Shown: positions 23,412 through 31,766 of the stretch, piece after piece
How positions within the stretch are numbered: position 1 is the first letter of the stretch
Layout of the letters: every line of letters starts with the position of its first letter
Assembly: GCA_963691655.1 (NCBI GenBank)
Contig: OY829327.1
Location: 86,874,019 to 86,938,018 of the forward strand
DNA: 64,000 nucleotides
Reading direction: 5' to 3'
From: Toxonevra muliebris
Taxonomy: Eukaryota > Arthropoda > Insecta > Diptera > Pallopteridae
The notes under the pieces: generated by a model
What the model was told of the DNA's origin: nothing
The model's database searches: none
What the model saw: only the letters and a program-made list of their open reading frames with translations
Made by a program: the position numbers and the translations under genes

Positions 23412-24605
23412 TTCTTTGATCTAGTTATCTTTGAAAAATATGTCGGCTGTTATTTTTAATGACAAACATGTTGATTTATTGTGAGTTTGATCAAAATGAG
23501 TGAAGAAAAAAATTAAATTTTTTAAAAATGTTCAAATAAAATCCAAATTGGTCCTACAAAAAATTGGGCAAAGAATTGAAGGTCTGCCGTCAAACTGTTT
23601 CCAATGTTATTGAACAGTTTCAGGAGAATTTGACCATCGATAGGAAACCGGGTTCGAGAAGAAAACAAGGACCACATGATATTGGGAAAACCAAGAAAAT
23701 AGAAAGCATATTGAAAAGATCTCCAAACACATCTGGTAGAAAAGCTGCCCGGTTAGCCCAGTGCTCTGACTATTTGGTGTGAAAAGTTAAAGCCAATACA
23801 AGTTTGAAAACATACAAAGTCCAAAAAGTTCCAGACAGGAATGCTGCAAAAAATTTAGATGCCAAAAGTAGGGCTCGGAAATTAAAATCGAATTTCATAC
23901 AAAAATATTTATGTTTTATAATGGACGACGAAACGTATGTACTGGCAGATTTTACGCAGCTTCCGGGTCAAAATTTTTATGTTGTTGATGCTTGAGGAAA
24001 TATCAAAGAACAATTTAGAATCCAAAAGCAGACAAAATTTCTTTAAAAATTCCTGGTATGGCAAGCTATATGCAGTTGCGGCAAAAGAAGCAAGTCATTT
24101 GTTATAGTGAGCTCTATAAATACCGAAATATACATCAAAGTTTGAAAAAAAGACTTCTTCGTTTCATAAGAGAGAGAGAGAGCATCTGGTCTGATTTGGC
24201 ATCATGTACCAAAGTAATATCATAGTTTTTGTACCAAGAGAGGCCAATCCTCCAAATTGTCCGGAGCTAAGACCAGTGGAGAGATATTGGGCTCTTGTGA
24301 AAAGAAACTTAAAGAGCACAAAACAGGTGTTCCAAAATATCGAATATTTTTAAAGGAGATAGGCAAACTGTTCCAAAAAGGTGTCTGAAACAACTACCAA
24401 ATCTCTAATGGAAGGCTTACCAAAAAAGGTCCACGACTTCATAAATAGTGGTTGGAACTATAAAAGTTATATTTTTCTGTAATTTGTAAAATATTATCAA
24501 TTAAATAAAAAAAAAATCAAAACTCTAAGATAAACCGTTTAAAAATGATTGAATTTTATATATGTTAAGATTTTTTCGATCTCATTCCTTAGGAATATCT
24601 GATAA
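23412..24605 (+). pseudogene. Broken DD37E (ITmD37E-like) transposon, copy 2
   Basis: Transposase relic nearly identical to the copy at 63263. The start is ATG 23496-23498 (MSEEK), followed within a few codons by a stop and frameshifts. The frame 23564-23782 carries the N-terminal DNA-binding region (LKVCRQTVSNVIEQFQENL, then KPGSRRKQGPHDIGKTKKIE); a TGA replaces Arg just before KVKANTSLKTYKV. The frame 23804-23995 carries MDDETYVLADFTQLPGQNFY with the first catalytic Asp. Beyond 23995 the rest is readable only across frameshifts: VWQAICSCGKRSKSF, then IWSDLASCT (second Asp), a deletion, and VPREANPPNCPELRPVERYW with the Glu. The right end matches in reverse complement the left end of the 63-kb copy (AAAAAATCTTAACA, GGARTGAGAT), so one terminal repeat is kept; the left one is lost. 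Confidence 0.85.
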
Positions 24606-24639
24606 ATTTTTACATCAAAAAATTTTAACTTAAATTAAA

Positions 24640-25075
24640 TAAAAACTAGACCAAAACTCCCGACGAATTCAGTCAAATTTTAAAACAAAATTCAGTCCGA
24701 TTTCGGACCGAAATTCAGACCAAAAATAGTATTAAAATCAAGCCAATTCAGACAAAAATATAAACCACAACTCAAACTAAGAGTTAGATTAAAACTGAGG
24801 CTAAAAAAAAGGCCAAATACAAATTAAAGCAAACCAAAATTTGGACCAGAAACCAGATCAAAGGCTGGTGGTCTGCAAACGTTGGAAAGCAAATCAAAAT
24901 TTAGATCAAACATGGATTAAAACTCAAACCAAATTCAGATTAAAATTCAAACTAAAATAAAACAAAATTCTGACTTACAATCAAACCAGAATTCAGATCA
25001 AAAACGGGCAAAAACAGAAAAGTTAAACCAATGTCAGACTAAAACTCTGTACAAAATTCAATCCAAAAACTAGAC
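24640..25075. repeat. Degenerate CAGACCAAAA-type repeats, right block
   Basis: Same loose motif family as at 22560-22760 (AAAATTCAGTCCGATTTC, ATTCAGACCAAAAATAG, AAACCAGATCAAAG and similar). It forms part of the body of the surrounding hAT-like element. Confidence 0.5.
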
Positions 25076-25289
25076 CCTTATCAAGCTTTCTAAAAGTAAG
25101 ACATTGAAATTGTAGATTTAATGTAGTCTGAATGTATTTAATAACAAGTTGCACTGTAACGTGCATCCTATTGGCACGCTCAGCATGGCGGCTAATCAGA
25201 ATTGATTCAAATATCCGACCTCATTTTAATATTTATTTCAAATTACTTATTATTATTAAAATAAAATATTAAATAAAATAATATTTTAA

Positions 25290-25391
25290 GGGCCGTTTTC
25301 TCAATATCCGGGTAAACACTAATTCGAATTTTAACCGATGATTAGTAGTAATACTTAGTTCTGATTAGTGCGGACATTGAGAAAATGGCCC
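25290..25391. mobile_element. 102-bp PIF/Harbinger-like MITE
   Basis: The ends are GGGCCGTTTTCTCAATATCC and, reverse-complemented from the right, GGGCCATTTTCTCAATGTCC. TAA flanks both sides (25287-25289, 25392-25394), the 3-bp duplication used by Harbinger elements. The related hAT copy at 62813 lacks this insert at the corresponding place, which supports a real insertion into the hAT-like element. Confidence 0.8.
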
Positions 25392-25587
25392 TAAATAATA
25401 AAGTTTTTCGTTTGTTGAAAGTATATACTTTTCACTGCTTATGATTTTTTTTGGAAAAATCTAAATATTTTTTATTCCTCAAAAATTACCGTTTAGTATA
25501 AGATTTCAGGTTCTGGGGGGGAGAGGGGGGAGGGAGGGAGTCATCAGCCCCTATATCCCTCCCCCTGGATACGCTACTGGCCAAATA

Positions 25588-26920
25588 TCTTGTTTTTTTT
25601 TTTTTTTGGTTGGAAATGAATGTTCTTCATCAGATTGCGATGCCTGTCGTCGTCGGCATCATCGCTCAAGCAAAACTAAAGTTTAATTTTCAACGAAAAC
25701 ACACATTTATATATAAATATATGTAAGAGCAAGTATTGAAGTTACCTAGAGGAAAAAGTTTTTTTTTTTTTTTTTAAACAGCAAACAAGTGATAAAGGTC
25801 TTTTAAATACATGAACATGTATCCACGTACTAAGAAAATAACAAAAAACAAAAAAGAAAACCATCTTCAACAGCAGCAGCAACAACCATTGCCATGAACG
25901 TCATCATAATTTTTGCTGATGCAGCAATTGCAAATATTTATGTCGCTGGCGTTGTTGTAGTTGTTAACTGCATTGTAGACTTATTATCTATAATGTTGGT
26001 AAGGATGAATATTCAACCACACGCAGTTAATTGATACATTATGAACAACAAAGAAAGCGAGGGACGGAGACCAGAGAAAGAGCGTGAGTTCACTTGAAAA
26101 TCAGTAAAAATGGAAAACGTCACCTTAAAATATTCACAATATTATGGGGTAGGGAAAAATAATGTCTATAATATACTTGTTTCCCTAGAGGTCATATACT
26201 CACATGTATACACATAAACCTACACATTCACACTCACACACAACATACAATATGAAGCACGCAAAATAAACAAACATTGTAAATTCAACGACAACAAAAC
26301 CAGAAGAAGCCGAAGCAGTAGCAAGATTTGTAAAAATTTACACAAAAAACCAACAACAAACAAGCAAAAAAAAATGTAAAATTACTGAAAATAACAAATT
26401 TAGAAACAATGACGACAACAACAGCCGCACAAAAACAATTGCTGTTAAAGGAGTTTTGCAAAGGTTTTGTGTTGTGAATACTAGTGGGTAGCTTCAAGTA
26501 CTCGTGGGCAGGCACTAGGAGATTCTACGACTACGACCGCTCGTACTTGAGCTAAAAATTTTTTTACATTCATTAAATTTGTATAAACAAATTCAGATGG
26601 AATAAATTTTCTACCTCAAGTCTCTTTTAGCTTATGTGCTGGCGCTATGCTGCGGTGCTGCAAAGAACAACAACAATACAAACAAGCAAACAGACGCTGA
26701 AGGAACTCACATTGGTGCATTTTTTATTTTTTATTTTTTGTTTTGTTTTTGGTGTTGCTCTAGAAAAATAACGTAAAGTATTGTTTTTCTGTTTTCGGAA
26801 TTTCTAATCATTTACAGGGTGTTAAAGTCTGTTATATCACCACAAGTGAACATTTGATTTTCAGCTTGAGGGATCGGAAACTTGGCGGAAACTGTGACAT
26901 AATTAAAAACAATGCAATTG
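25588..26920. other. Gene-free spacer
   Basis: AT-rich DNA with T-runs (25592-25608, 25759-25776), CAACAGCAGCAGCAACAACC (about 25867), CA-rich stretches near 26210-26250, and CAACAA stretches near 26285-26430. The open frame at 26285-26515 is low-complexity. Confidence 0.5.
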
Positions 26921-26932
26921 AAGAGTGCAGTT

Positions 26933-27255
26933 GACGATCTCGATAGTTTAGTGGATAGTGCATTAGACTTTCATCTGGGAGGTTCGGGTTCGATTGCCGT
27001 TTTCGTCTGGTGGTTAAGTTTCATTTCTTTCTTATATTCATTATCAATATGAAGTGTATGAGAATTATAAGATAGTGTAAAAGTATACACCTTGGTTGGT
27101 TATGGCAAAACCACCAAGCCGATAAAAAATTGCCACACCGCCGTTCGGAATCGGCGTTAAACTGTAGGTCCAACTATTTAGTATCAGAATGGGCCGTTCA
27201 GGCCTAAGTGTGTCTCTCGACAGCCACTCCAACCTAACCTAACCTAACCCAACCT
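26933..27255 (+). mobile_element. tRNA(Glu)-derived SINE with 12-bp target duplication
   Basis: A non-autonomous retroposon transcribed by RNA polymerase III and mobilised by a partner LINE. The head resembles tRNA-Glu: A box TAGTTTAGTGG at 26944-26954, an anticodon-loop-like CTTTCAT (TTC), and B box GGTTCGATTGC at 26987-26997 (one base off consensus). The body follows (GGTTGGTTATGGCAAAACC, GAATGGGCCGTTCAGGCC), and the tail is an AACCT pentamer run (27231-27255). AAGAGTGCAGTT stands on both sides (26921-26932, 27256-27267), a perfect 12-bp duplication typical of LINE-driven insertion. The features together make the call strong; the family name is unknown to me. Confidence 0.9.
26944..26997 (+). 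promoter_or_regulatory. Internal RNA polymerase III promoter (A and B boxes) of the SINE
   Basis: A box TAGTTTAGTGG and B box GGTTCGATTGC are 32 bases apart, the spacing found in tRNA genes. They would drive transcription of the SINE from within. Confidence 0.8.
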
Positions 27256-27267
27256 AAGAGTGCAGTT

Positions 27268-27652
27268 TTAGTTTTTGATAAGTTTTTTTTTTAGGAATTT
27301 CTAGTCTCACTTTTTCTCCACTTGGTCACGTTCACGTTTGAACTGATTTTAATTCCATAAATGATAGTAGCTCTACAGATTGAGGCTAAATGAAATGAGT
27401 TGCTGAAGCGTAAGGTACTAGAGTTTCTAGGTCTTCAAACTGTATTTAGATTAGAAAAATATAGGCCCCATACCTTTATAGCTTGAGACTCTACATATTG
27501 AGATTTTATAAAGTGAAGTTGAGTTGCATAAACAATGATTCGTTATATTTAATTTCGATGAATTATGGGTCCTACAAATTGAAACACTATAGAATGAGGC
27601 TGTCGAAACAGATAATATTGAAATGAAAGCTCTATAGACTGAGAATCTTACA
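27268..27652. other. Gene-free spacer with a recurring CTCTAYARAYTGAG-like motif
   Basis: GCTCTACAGATTGAGG (27370), GACTCTACATATTGAGA (27487), GTCCTACAAATTGAAA (27569) and GCTCTATAGACTGAGA (27629) recur at uneven spacing. This looks like a decayed minisatellite. No gene seen. Confidence 0.45.
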
Positions 27653-27654
27653 TA

Positions 27655-28948
27655 CAGGGTGACAATCGTAAAGTGACGCACACATTTCAGCAGTTATTTT
27701 CAAAAGGACGTACTTCCATTAAGTACAATTAAGTGTTAACATTGCTGAATATATAAGCATTCATTTGAACCCCACCTCATTCAATATAACCTCCTTTAGC
27801 CTGCACACATGCCTTCAATCGATCCGGAAATCGTAGGACTGTTCGCCGCAGGACTTCCGGATCAATTTCAGTCCAGGCTTTCTCTAATGAATTTGTCAGC
27901 GACTCCAGACTGTGGTGTTGAGATGCACAAGCCTTACTCTCTAAAATACTCCAAATAGAGTAGTCCATTGGATTCAAGTCTGGGGAGTATGGTGGCCATT
28001 CTTGAGACGTTATGAATCCAGAAAAATTGTCTTTTATCCATGTTTGCGTTAATTTTGCCATGTGGGAAGGTGCAGAATCTTGCTGGAAAGTCCAGTTTTC
28101 ATTTCCAAATGTATCTTGGGCCCAGGGAAGAACATGTTCATTTAAAATGCTCCGATAAACAACCTGGTCAATTTTAACACCCTCTTCAACGAATATTAGA
28201 GGGGTTCTGGCATTAGCGGAAACTCCAGCCCATACCATAACGGAAGCTGGCTTTTGAACTCGGCCAACAGTCCTATTTTGTTGCGATGATGATGTTAGCC
28301 ATAGCCACATTCGGTCATTTTGCGCATTGAAATGTTGTTCAACCGTGAAAATTTTTTCATCTGTAAACAAGATATTTTCAACATTTTTTAACACGGAGGA
28401 GCGTAGCAACGCCTTGCATCTTTGCAGTCGCAAATCTTTCTTTTTTTGTGTCAGATCTTGAGCTTTTCGGAGCTTGTACGACTTAAGATTAAGCTTTGAT
28501 TTTGCAATGATTCGCACTGTTTCACGGTTTACTCCCACTTCCTTAGCGATTTTTCTCATTGAGCGCCTTGGATTTCGCTTGATTCGTTTACGAATTTTTT
28601 CTGTTAAACCAGTAGTGGCAACTGTTGAAAATTTTCCCCGGTCTCTATCTCCAAAACCCCCAGTTTCATTATATCAAATAATAGCTCGGTCTACCGTACG
28701 ACTTGACAAATTTAAAGCCTTTGCAATTTGACGGCTACTATAATTTGCCAAATGAAATTTCATAATTTCACGACGAATATTTTCCTTGTCCATTTTTATG
28801 GAAATTTCAAAATGTAATAACAAAAATTCAAATGAAATTAAAAGCAAAGCCAATGATGAATGAATTTGCTTTTTAAATTAAAGTAACGGTAAATGGCAAA
28901 GCTTGCTGCAGAGTATTAAACTTGCGTCACTTTACAATTGTCACACAA
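27655..28948 (-). mobile_element. maT-like (DD37D) Tc1/mariner element
   Basis: The left end CAGGGTGACAATCGTAAAGT follows a TA (27653-27654). The right end carries the matching inverted repeat (GTGACAATTGTAAAGTGACG when reverse-complemented, near 28925-28944), its last few bases eroded. The transposase gene is on the minus strand and fills most of the element. Confidence 0.8.
27777..28793 (-). pseudogene. DD37D (maT-like) transposase with one premature stop
   Basis: A cut-and-paste transposase for a TA target. From ATG (complement of 28791-28793) the frame runs 338 codons to 27777 with a single internal TGA at 28674-28676 (codon 40, after RTVDRAII). The N-terminus (MDKENIRREIMKFHLANYSS) leads into a first helix-turn-helix (SSRQIAKALNLSSRTVDRAI). 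A second lies at MRKIAKEVGVNRETVRII (from residue 79). Catalytic residues: Asp145 in LFTDEK, Asp239 in FQQDSAPSH, Asp277 in SPDLNPMDYSIW; 37 residues separate the last two, giving DD37D. The C-terminal SILESKACASQHHSLESL and LKACVQAKGGYIE are family-typical. This is the least decayed transposase here. Without the stop the length is that of a complete member. Confidence 0.92.
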
Positions 28949-29052
28949 CAAGAAGATCCATAAATGGTGGCTTTCTGGATAATTGTCAACAGATCGTATG
29001 AGAAACATTTCAATAATCTGCTATAGTATTAAATACAAAAAATTTCCCTTAA

Positions 29053-29553
29053 CCCTCTCAGGATTTTCGAACACATATGTGTACATGAATTTGAACATTT
29101 TTCCTGGCTTTGATTTAAAAGCTAACCGAGCAATTTTGGAATTTACGTCTTTGTTTGTTTTTTCCTCTATCGTTTGGAATTTAGTTTGTTACATTCGAAG
29201 TATAACCGTCAAAACTATTGTGACTTTTATGGGACAACCTCACTTTTTTTTTTGTGACGTCAATTTCAAAAAATTATTAAAAATACTAAATAATAAAAAG
29301 ATGTATAAAAAATAAATTTCTTATGTAGATATAACCTTCCTCTGTCGATAAAGACACATTTTGTGTAAGTTGGAGTATTTTTAAGCTCCCTGAACGTTTT
29401 TTTTTTGTACAAATATGTGTACATCGCGTACGGCTAAACCTGGACATCTAAAAATTCGTGAATAGTATTTTTGACTATTTGGTTGTCCCTAAACACGAAA
29501 ATCAACACTCCGATTTTTTTTTACCACGAGAAGTGCACATTCTCCTGAGAGGA
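29053..29553. mobile_element. piggyBac-like MITE (TTAA-flanked)
   Basis: TTAA precedes CCCTCTCAGGA (29049-29063) and TTAA follows the right end (29554-29557), whose reverse complement is TCCTCTCAGGA. TTAA duplication plus CCC-type ends is the piggyBac pattern. ATGTGTACAT occurs inside both ends (about 29080 and 29412). There is no transposase in the 501 bases. Confidence 0.75.
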
Positions 29554-29875
29554 TTAATGTAAAAATTTATTGTGGGAAATTAATATTTTTGTATTTGCTT
29601 CATTTAAACACACCCTATACCTATACATTTGGAATAAATTTAAATATGCATGTTGCATTCTACATTAGGGATAACCATGAAGTTTCTTAAGCATTCTACC
29701 ACACAAAAATCATCGTACAAAACATACGTTTTTACGCTTAGCGAACAGAAGTTTACTGCTACTGCTACTGCTACTACTACAACAAAAAAAAGAAGTGAAA
29801 AAGCGAACGGGAAAAACAATAGACTCATTCACAATCTTTTTTGTTCGCTGGTTGGTTAGTTGTACTTTTTTCTAG

Positions 29876-30159
29876 CTCTGCTAGAAGAGACCACCAGCAC
29901 GATTTCGAAACGTGTCTCCAGACATGAAAGCGAAAAAAGTTTCGGAAAACAAACAAAAAAGTTTATAGCTAAAAGTCGGAAGCCATATAAACGATATAGA
30001 CTTCTAGCAGAAAATTTCAAATACTTTCAAGAAGAATATATGTGGCGAAAAAACAAGAAAAAATTCATTCAACTTATGCAAATTTATGCAGAGCTACAAC
30101 GAACAAGTAAAAAAATAAATAAACCAAAAGCAAAAAATAAAAGAAGCAAAAATGCTTAG
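29876..30159 (+). CDS. Uncharacterised lysine-rich open frame, possible exon
   Basis: A frame of about 95 codons opens right after a polypyrimidine tract and AG (CTTTTTTCTAG, 29866-29875) that would make a fair splice acceptor; there is no ATG at its start. The translation is strongly basic and helix-prone (SKRVSRHESEKSFGKQTKKF, KPYKRYRLLAENFKYFQEEY, NKKKFIQLMQIYAELQRTSK). It ends at TAG 30157-30159. I recognise no domain. It is outside any element I can delimit. A second open stretch follows at 30256. It could be an exon of an unknown gene or a chance frame in A-rich DNA. Confidence 0.25.
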
Positions 30160-30255
30160 CAAAAAGGTAAAATACTTAGAAAGCAATAGCAATGCCAGAA
30201 TATGCTATGAAAAAATTGTATAGAAAATATATTTATACTAATTTCTAAGTTTCAA

Positions 30256-30471
30256 TTGCAATTTTCCAGCAAAAAATATGTGTATGAAATAGAATCATTG
30301 CAAAAGGAAGCTCTTGAAAAGGACGAAGATTCAGCGAGAGCACTCAATATTAAATTATCTTTCCCCCATTCTTCTCATAATTTCTTTTTTTGCACTTCAT
30401 TTTCTTGCCATTATCGCTTGGAGAGCACAAAATTGCATCAAATGCTCAGAACTCAAGATGGAATATTATAG
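30256..30471 (+). CDS. Uncharacterised open frame, possible exon
   Basis: Opens close behind a possible splice acceptor (AATTTTCCAG, 30260-30269) and reads KKYVYEIESLQKEALEKDED followed by SARALNIK before becoming low-complexity (FPHSSHNFFFCTSF). The first 35 residues look more protein-like than the surroundings. No domain recognised. It is 97 bases past the frame ending at 30159 but I could not find an in-phase splice joining them. Confidence 0.15.
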   Translation: MQFSSKKYVYEIESLQKEALEKDEDSARALNIKLSFPHSSHNFFFCTSFSCHYRLESTKLHQMLRTQDGIL

Positions 30472-30550
30472 CATAATACTCATTAATATGCTAATAACAC
30501 CATTCGTTGCAAATCCAAATACAAAAGAAAAAATTACATTCAATTAGGTA

Positions 30551-31764
30551 CAGTCTTTTCAATAAGAGCGTGTACGACCTAAGTCCTTCAAAAAATGCTC
30601 CAATCAAAAACAAAATTTTCCACATTATTTTTAAATATTTTTTTGCCCAATGCACTGACATATCAATATAGTGTCCAGTTACCATAACTTTAAGTAATTT
30701 CGTGGCGTACGATTGCAGCAAACTTCGCCCATTTTAACTTAAGTTATCATTTCAATTGGGTAATGCTCTTAGCATATTTTCTGCACATCTTAAGCTTAAT
30801 AATTGCTCAATAATTTTCAATGTGGTTAGCATCTGTTGTTGTTGTCTATTTTTCTTCCTTTCACTTACTGCACAAGTGACTTTGATGTTTAGGGTTCTGC
30901 CTTCTTAAAACACTCAATTTCGATGTCCTTTTCCAAACCAGTTATTGGCAGAAGATAAGAGCCTATGTTGGTATAAATGGATCATGTACTAGATATCCCA
31001 ATTTTTCGTGAACATGACTATCCTGTCGAAACTCTGTTTTGAAAAGCATCCCCAAGCACGAGCTTTCCCTGGATGCTTAACTAATCTCAGAACCATCTTA
31101 CTGTCTTTTAGAGACAAGGCACGTTTTATGGTACCTGCCGTCCTTAAAAAAGATTCGTCTGTAAAGACCACATCGCTCTAATCATTATCCATATGTTCGA
31201 CAGCCCACTCCTGCCACCTTTTTGTTTGTTTTGCAGTCAGTAAGAGTTTGGTTATGGTAGCTTAGAATTCAATTTGGAATTCATTTAAACGACTTTGGAT
31301 TATACTAAGGGATATATTAGTGACCTTCAGTTGCAGTTTTTGTTGAGCTGCTTCAAGTGTAATGGTAGAATTGTCTTCAAAAACTCATGCTATCACCGAA
31401 TCCAACTGATTTGATGTTGCTCAGGTAGCACAATGATTTGGTAAGTCGTAAACAGTCTGGTGCCTTAAAAAAATGTGGTTCCATTTCTTTACGAATGCCA
31501 TAATTTTCTTAAGGTATTTGCAGCGCCTTTCTAGGACATTTTGAATCCCTTAGGGTATGAGCAAATAATGATAGCCTAAAGAGGTTTTGCATGCACGGAG
31601 CTCAATTTGAAAAATTGCTCATACAACGAAATTGTAATTGCGATTGTTTGAAATGTTATACAGCGCCACTAGCAATGAAATGTTGAGTGTTGAAAATAAA
31701 GTCCAACTTGATACTTAAGCTCGTTCGTACAATTAAGCTGAACACGCTCTTTTTGAAAAGACTG
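30551..31764 (-). mobile_element. Decayed Tc1-like element
   Basis: TA (30549-30550) precedes CAGTCTTTTCAATAAGAGCG and TA (31765-31766) follows the matching inverted end, which reads CAGTCTTTTCAAAAAGAGCG in reverse complement. The 1.2-kb size fits a Tc1-like element. Only scraps of transposase remain on the minus strand. Confidence 0.8.
30989..31171 (-). pseudogene. Tc1-like transposase fragment
   Basis: The 60-residue frame reads VFTDESFLRT, then LRLVKHPGKARAWGCFS. The first is the catalytic Asp-Glu region of Tc1 transposases (FTDES) and the second the conserved VKHPGK..WGCFS motif after it. Further degenerate sequence continues on both sides in other frames (for example LPSANNWFGKGHRN), with many stops. 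Inactive. Confidence 0.75.
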
Positions 31765-31766
31765 TA

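Larger units (their letters stand above)
22453..25579. mobile_element. hAT-like element hosting a DD37E element and a Harbinger-like MITE
   Basis: The ends are CAGTGGCGGTTCTAGG and, reverse-complemented from the right, CAGTAGCGTATCCAGG. The flanks GCCAAAAC (22445-22452) and GCCAAATA (25580-25587) agree at 6 of 8 positions, as expected for an aged 8-bp duplication. A run of 12 G lies just inside the left end, and C/G-rich tracts lie inside the right end. No hAT transposase is visible. The right ~300 bases match the element at 62813 in the opposite orientation, so this is a family with at least two members here. Confidence 0.75.

Noticed and set aside
26936..27008. Functional tRNA-Glu gene
   Set aside because: The head matches a tRNA only loosely, acceptor arms do not pair, and the SINE body, tail and target duplication follow.
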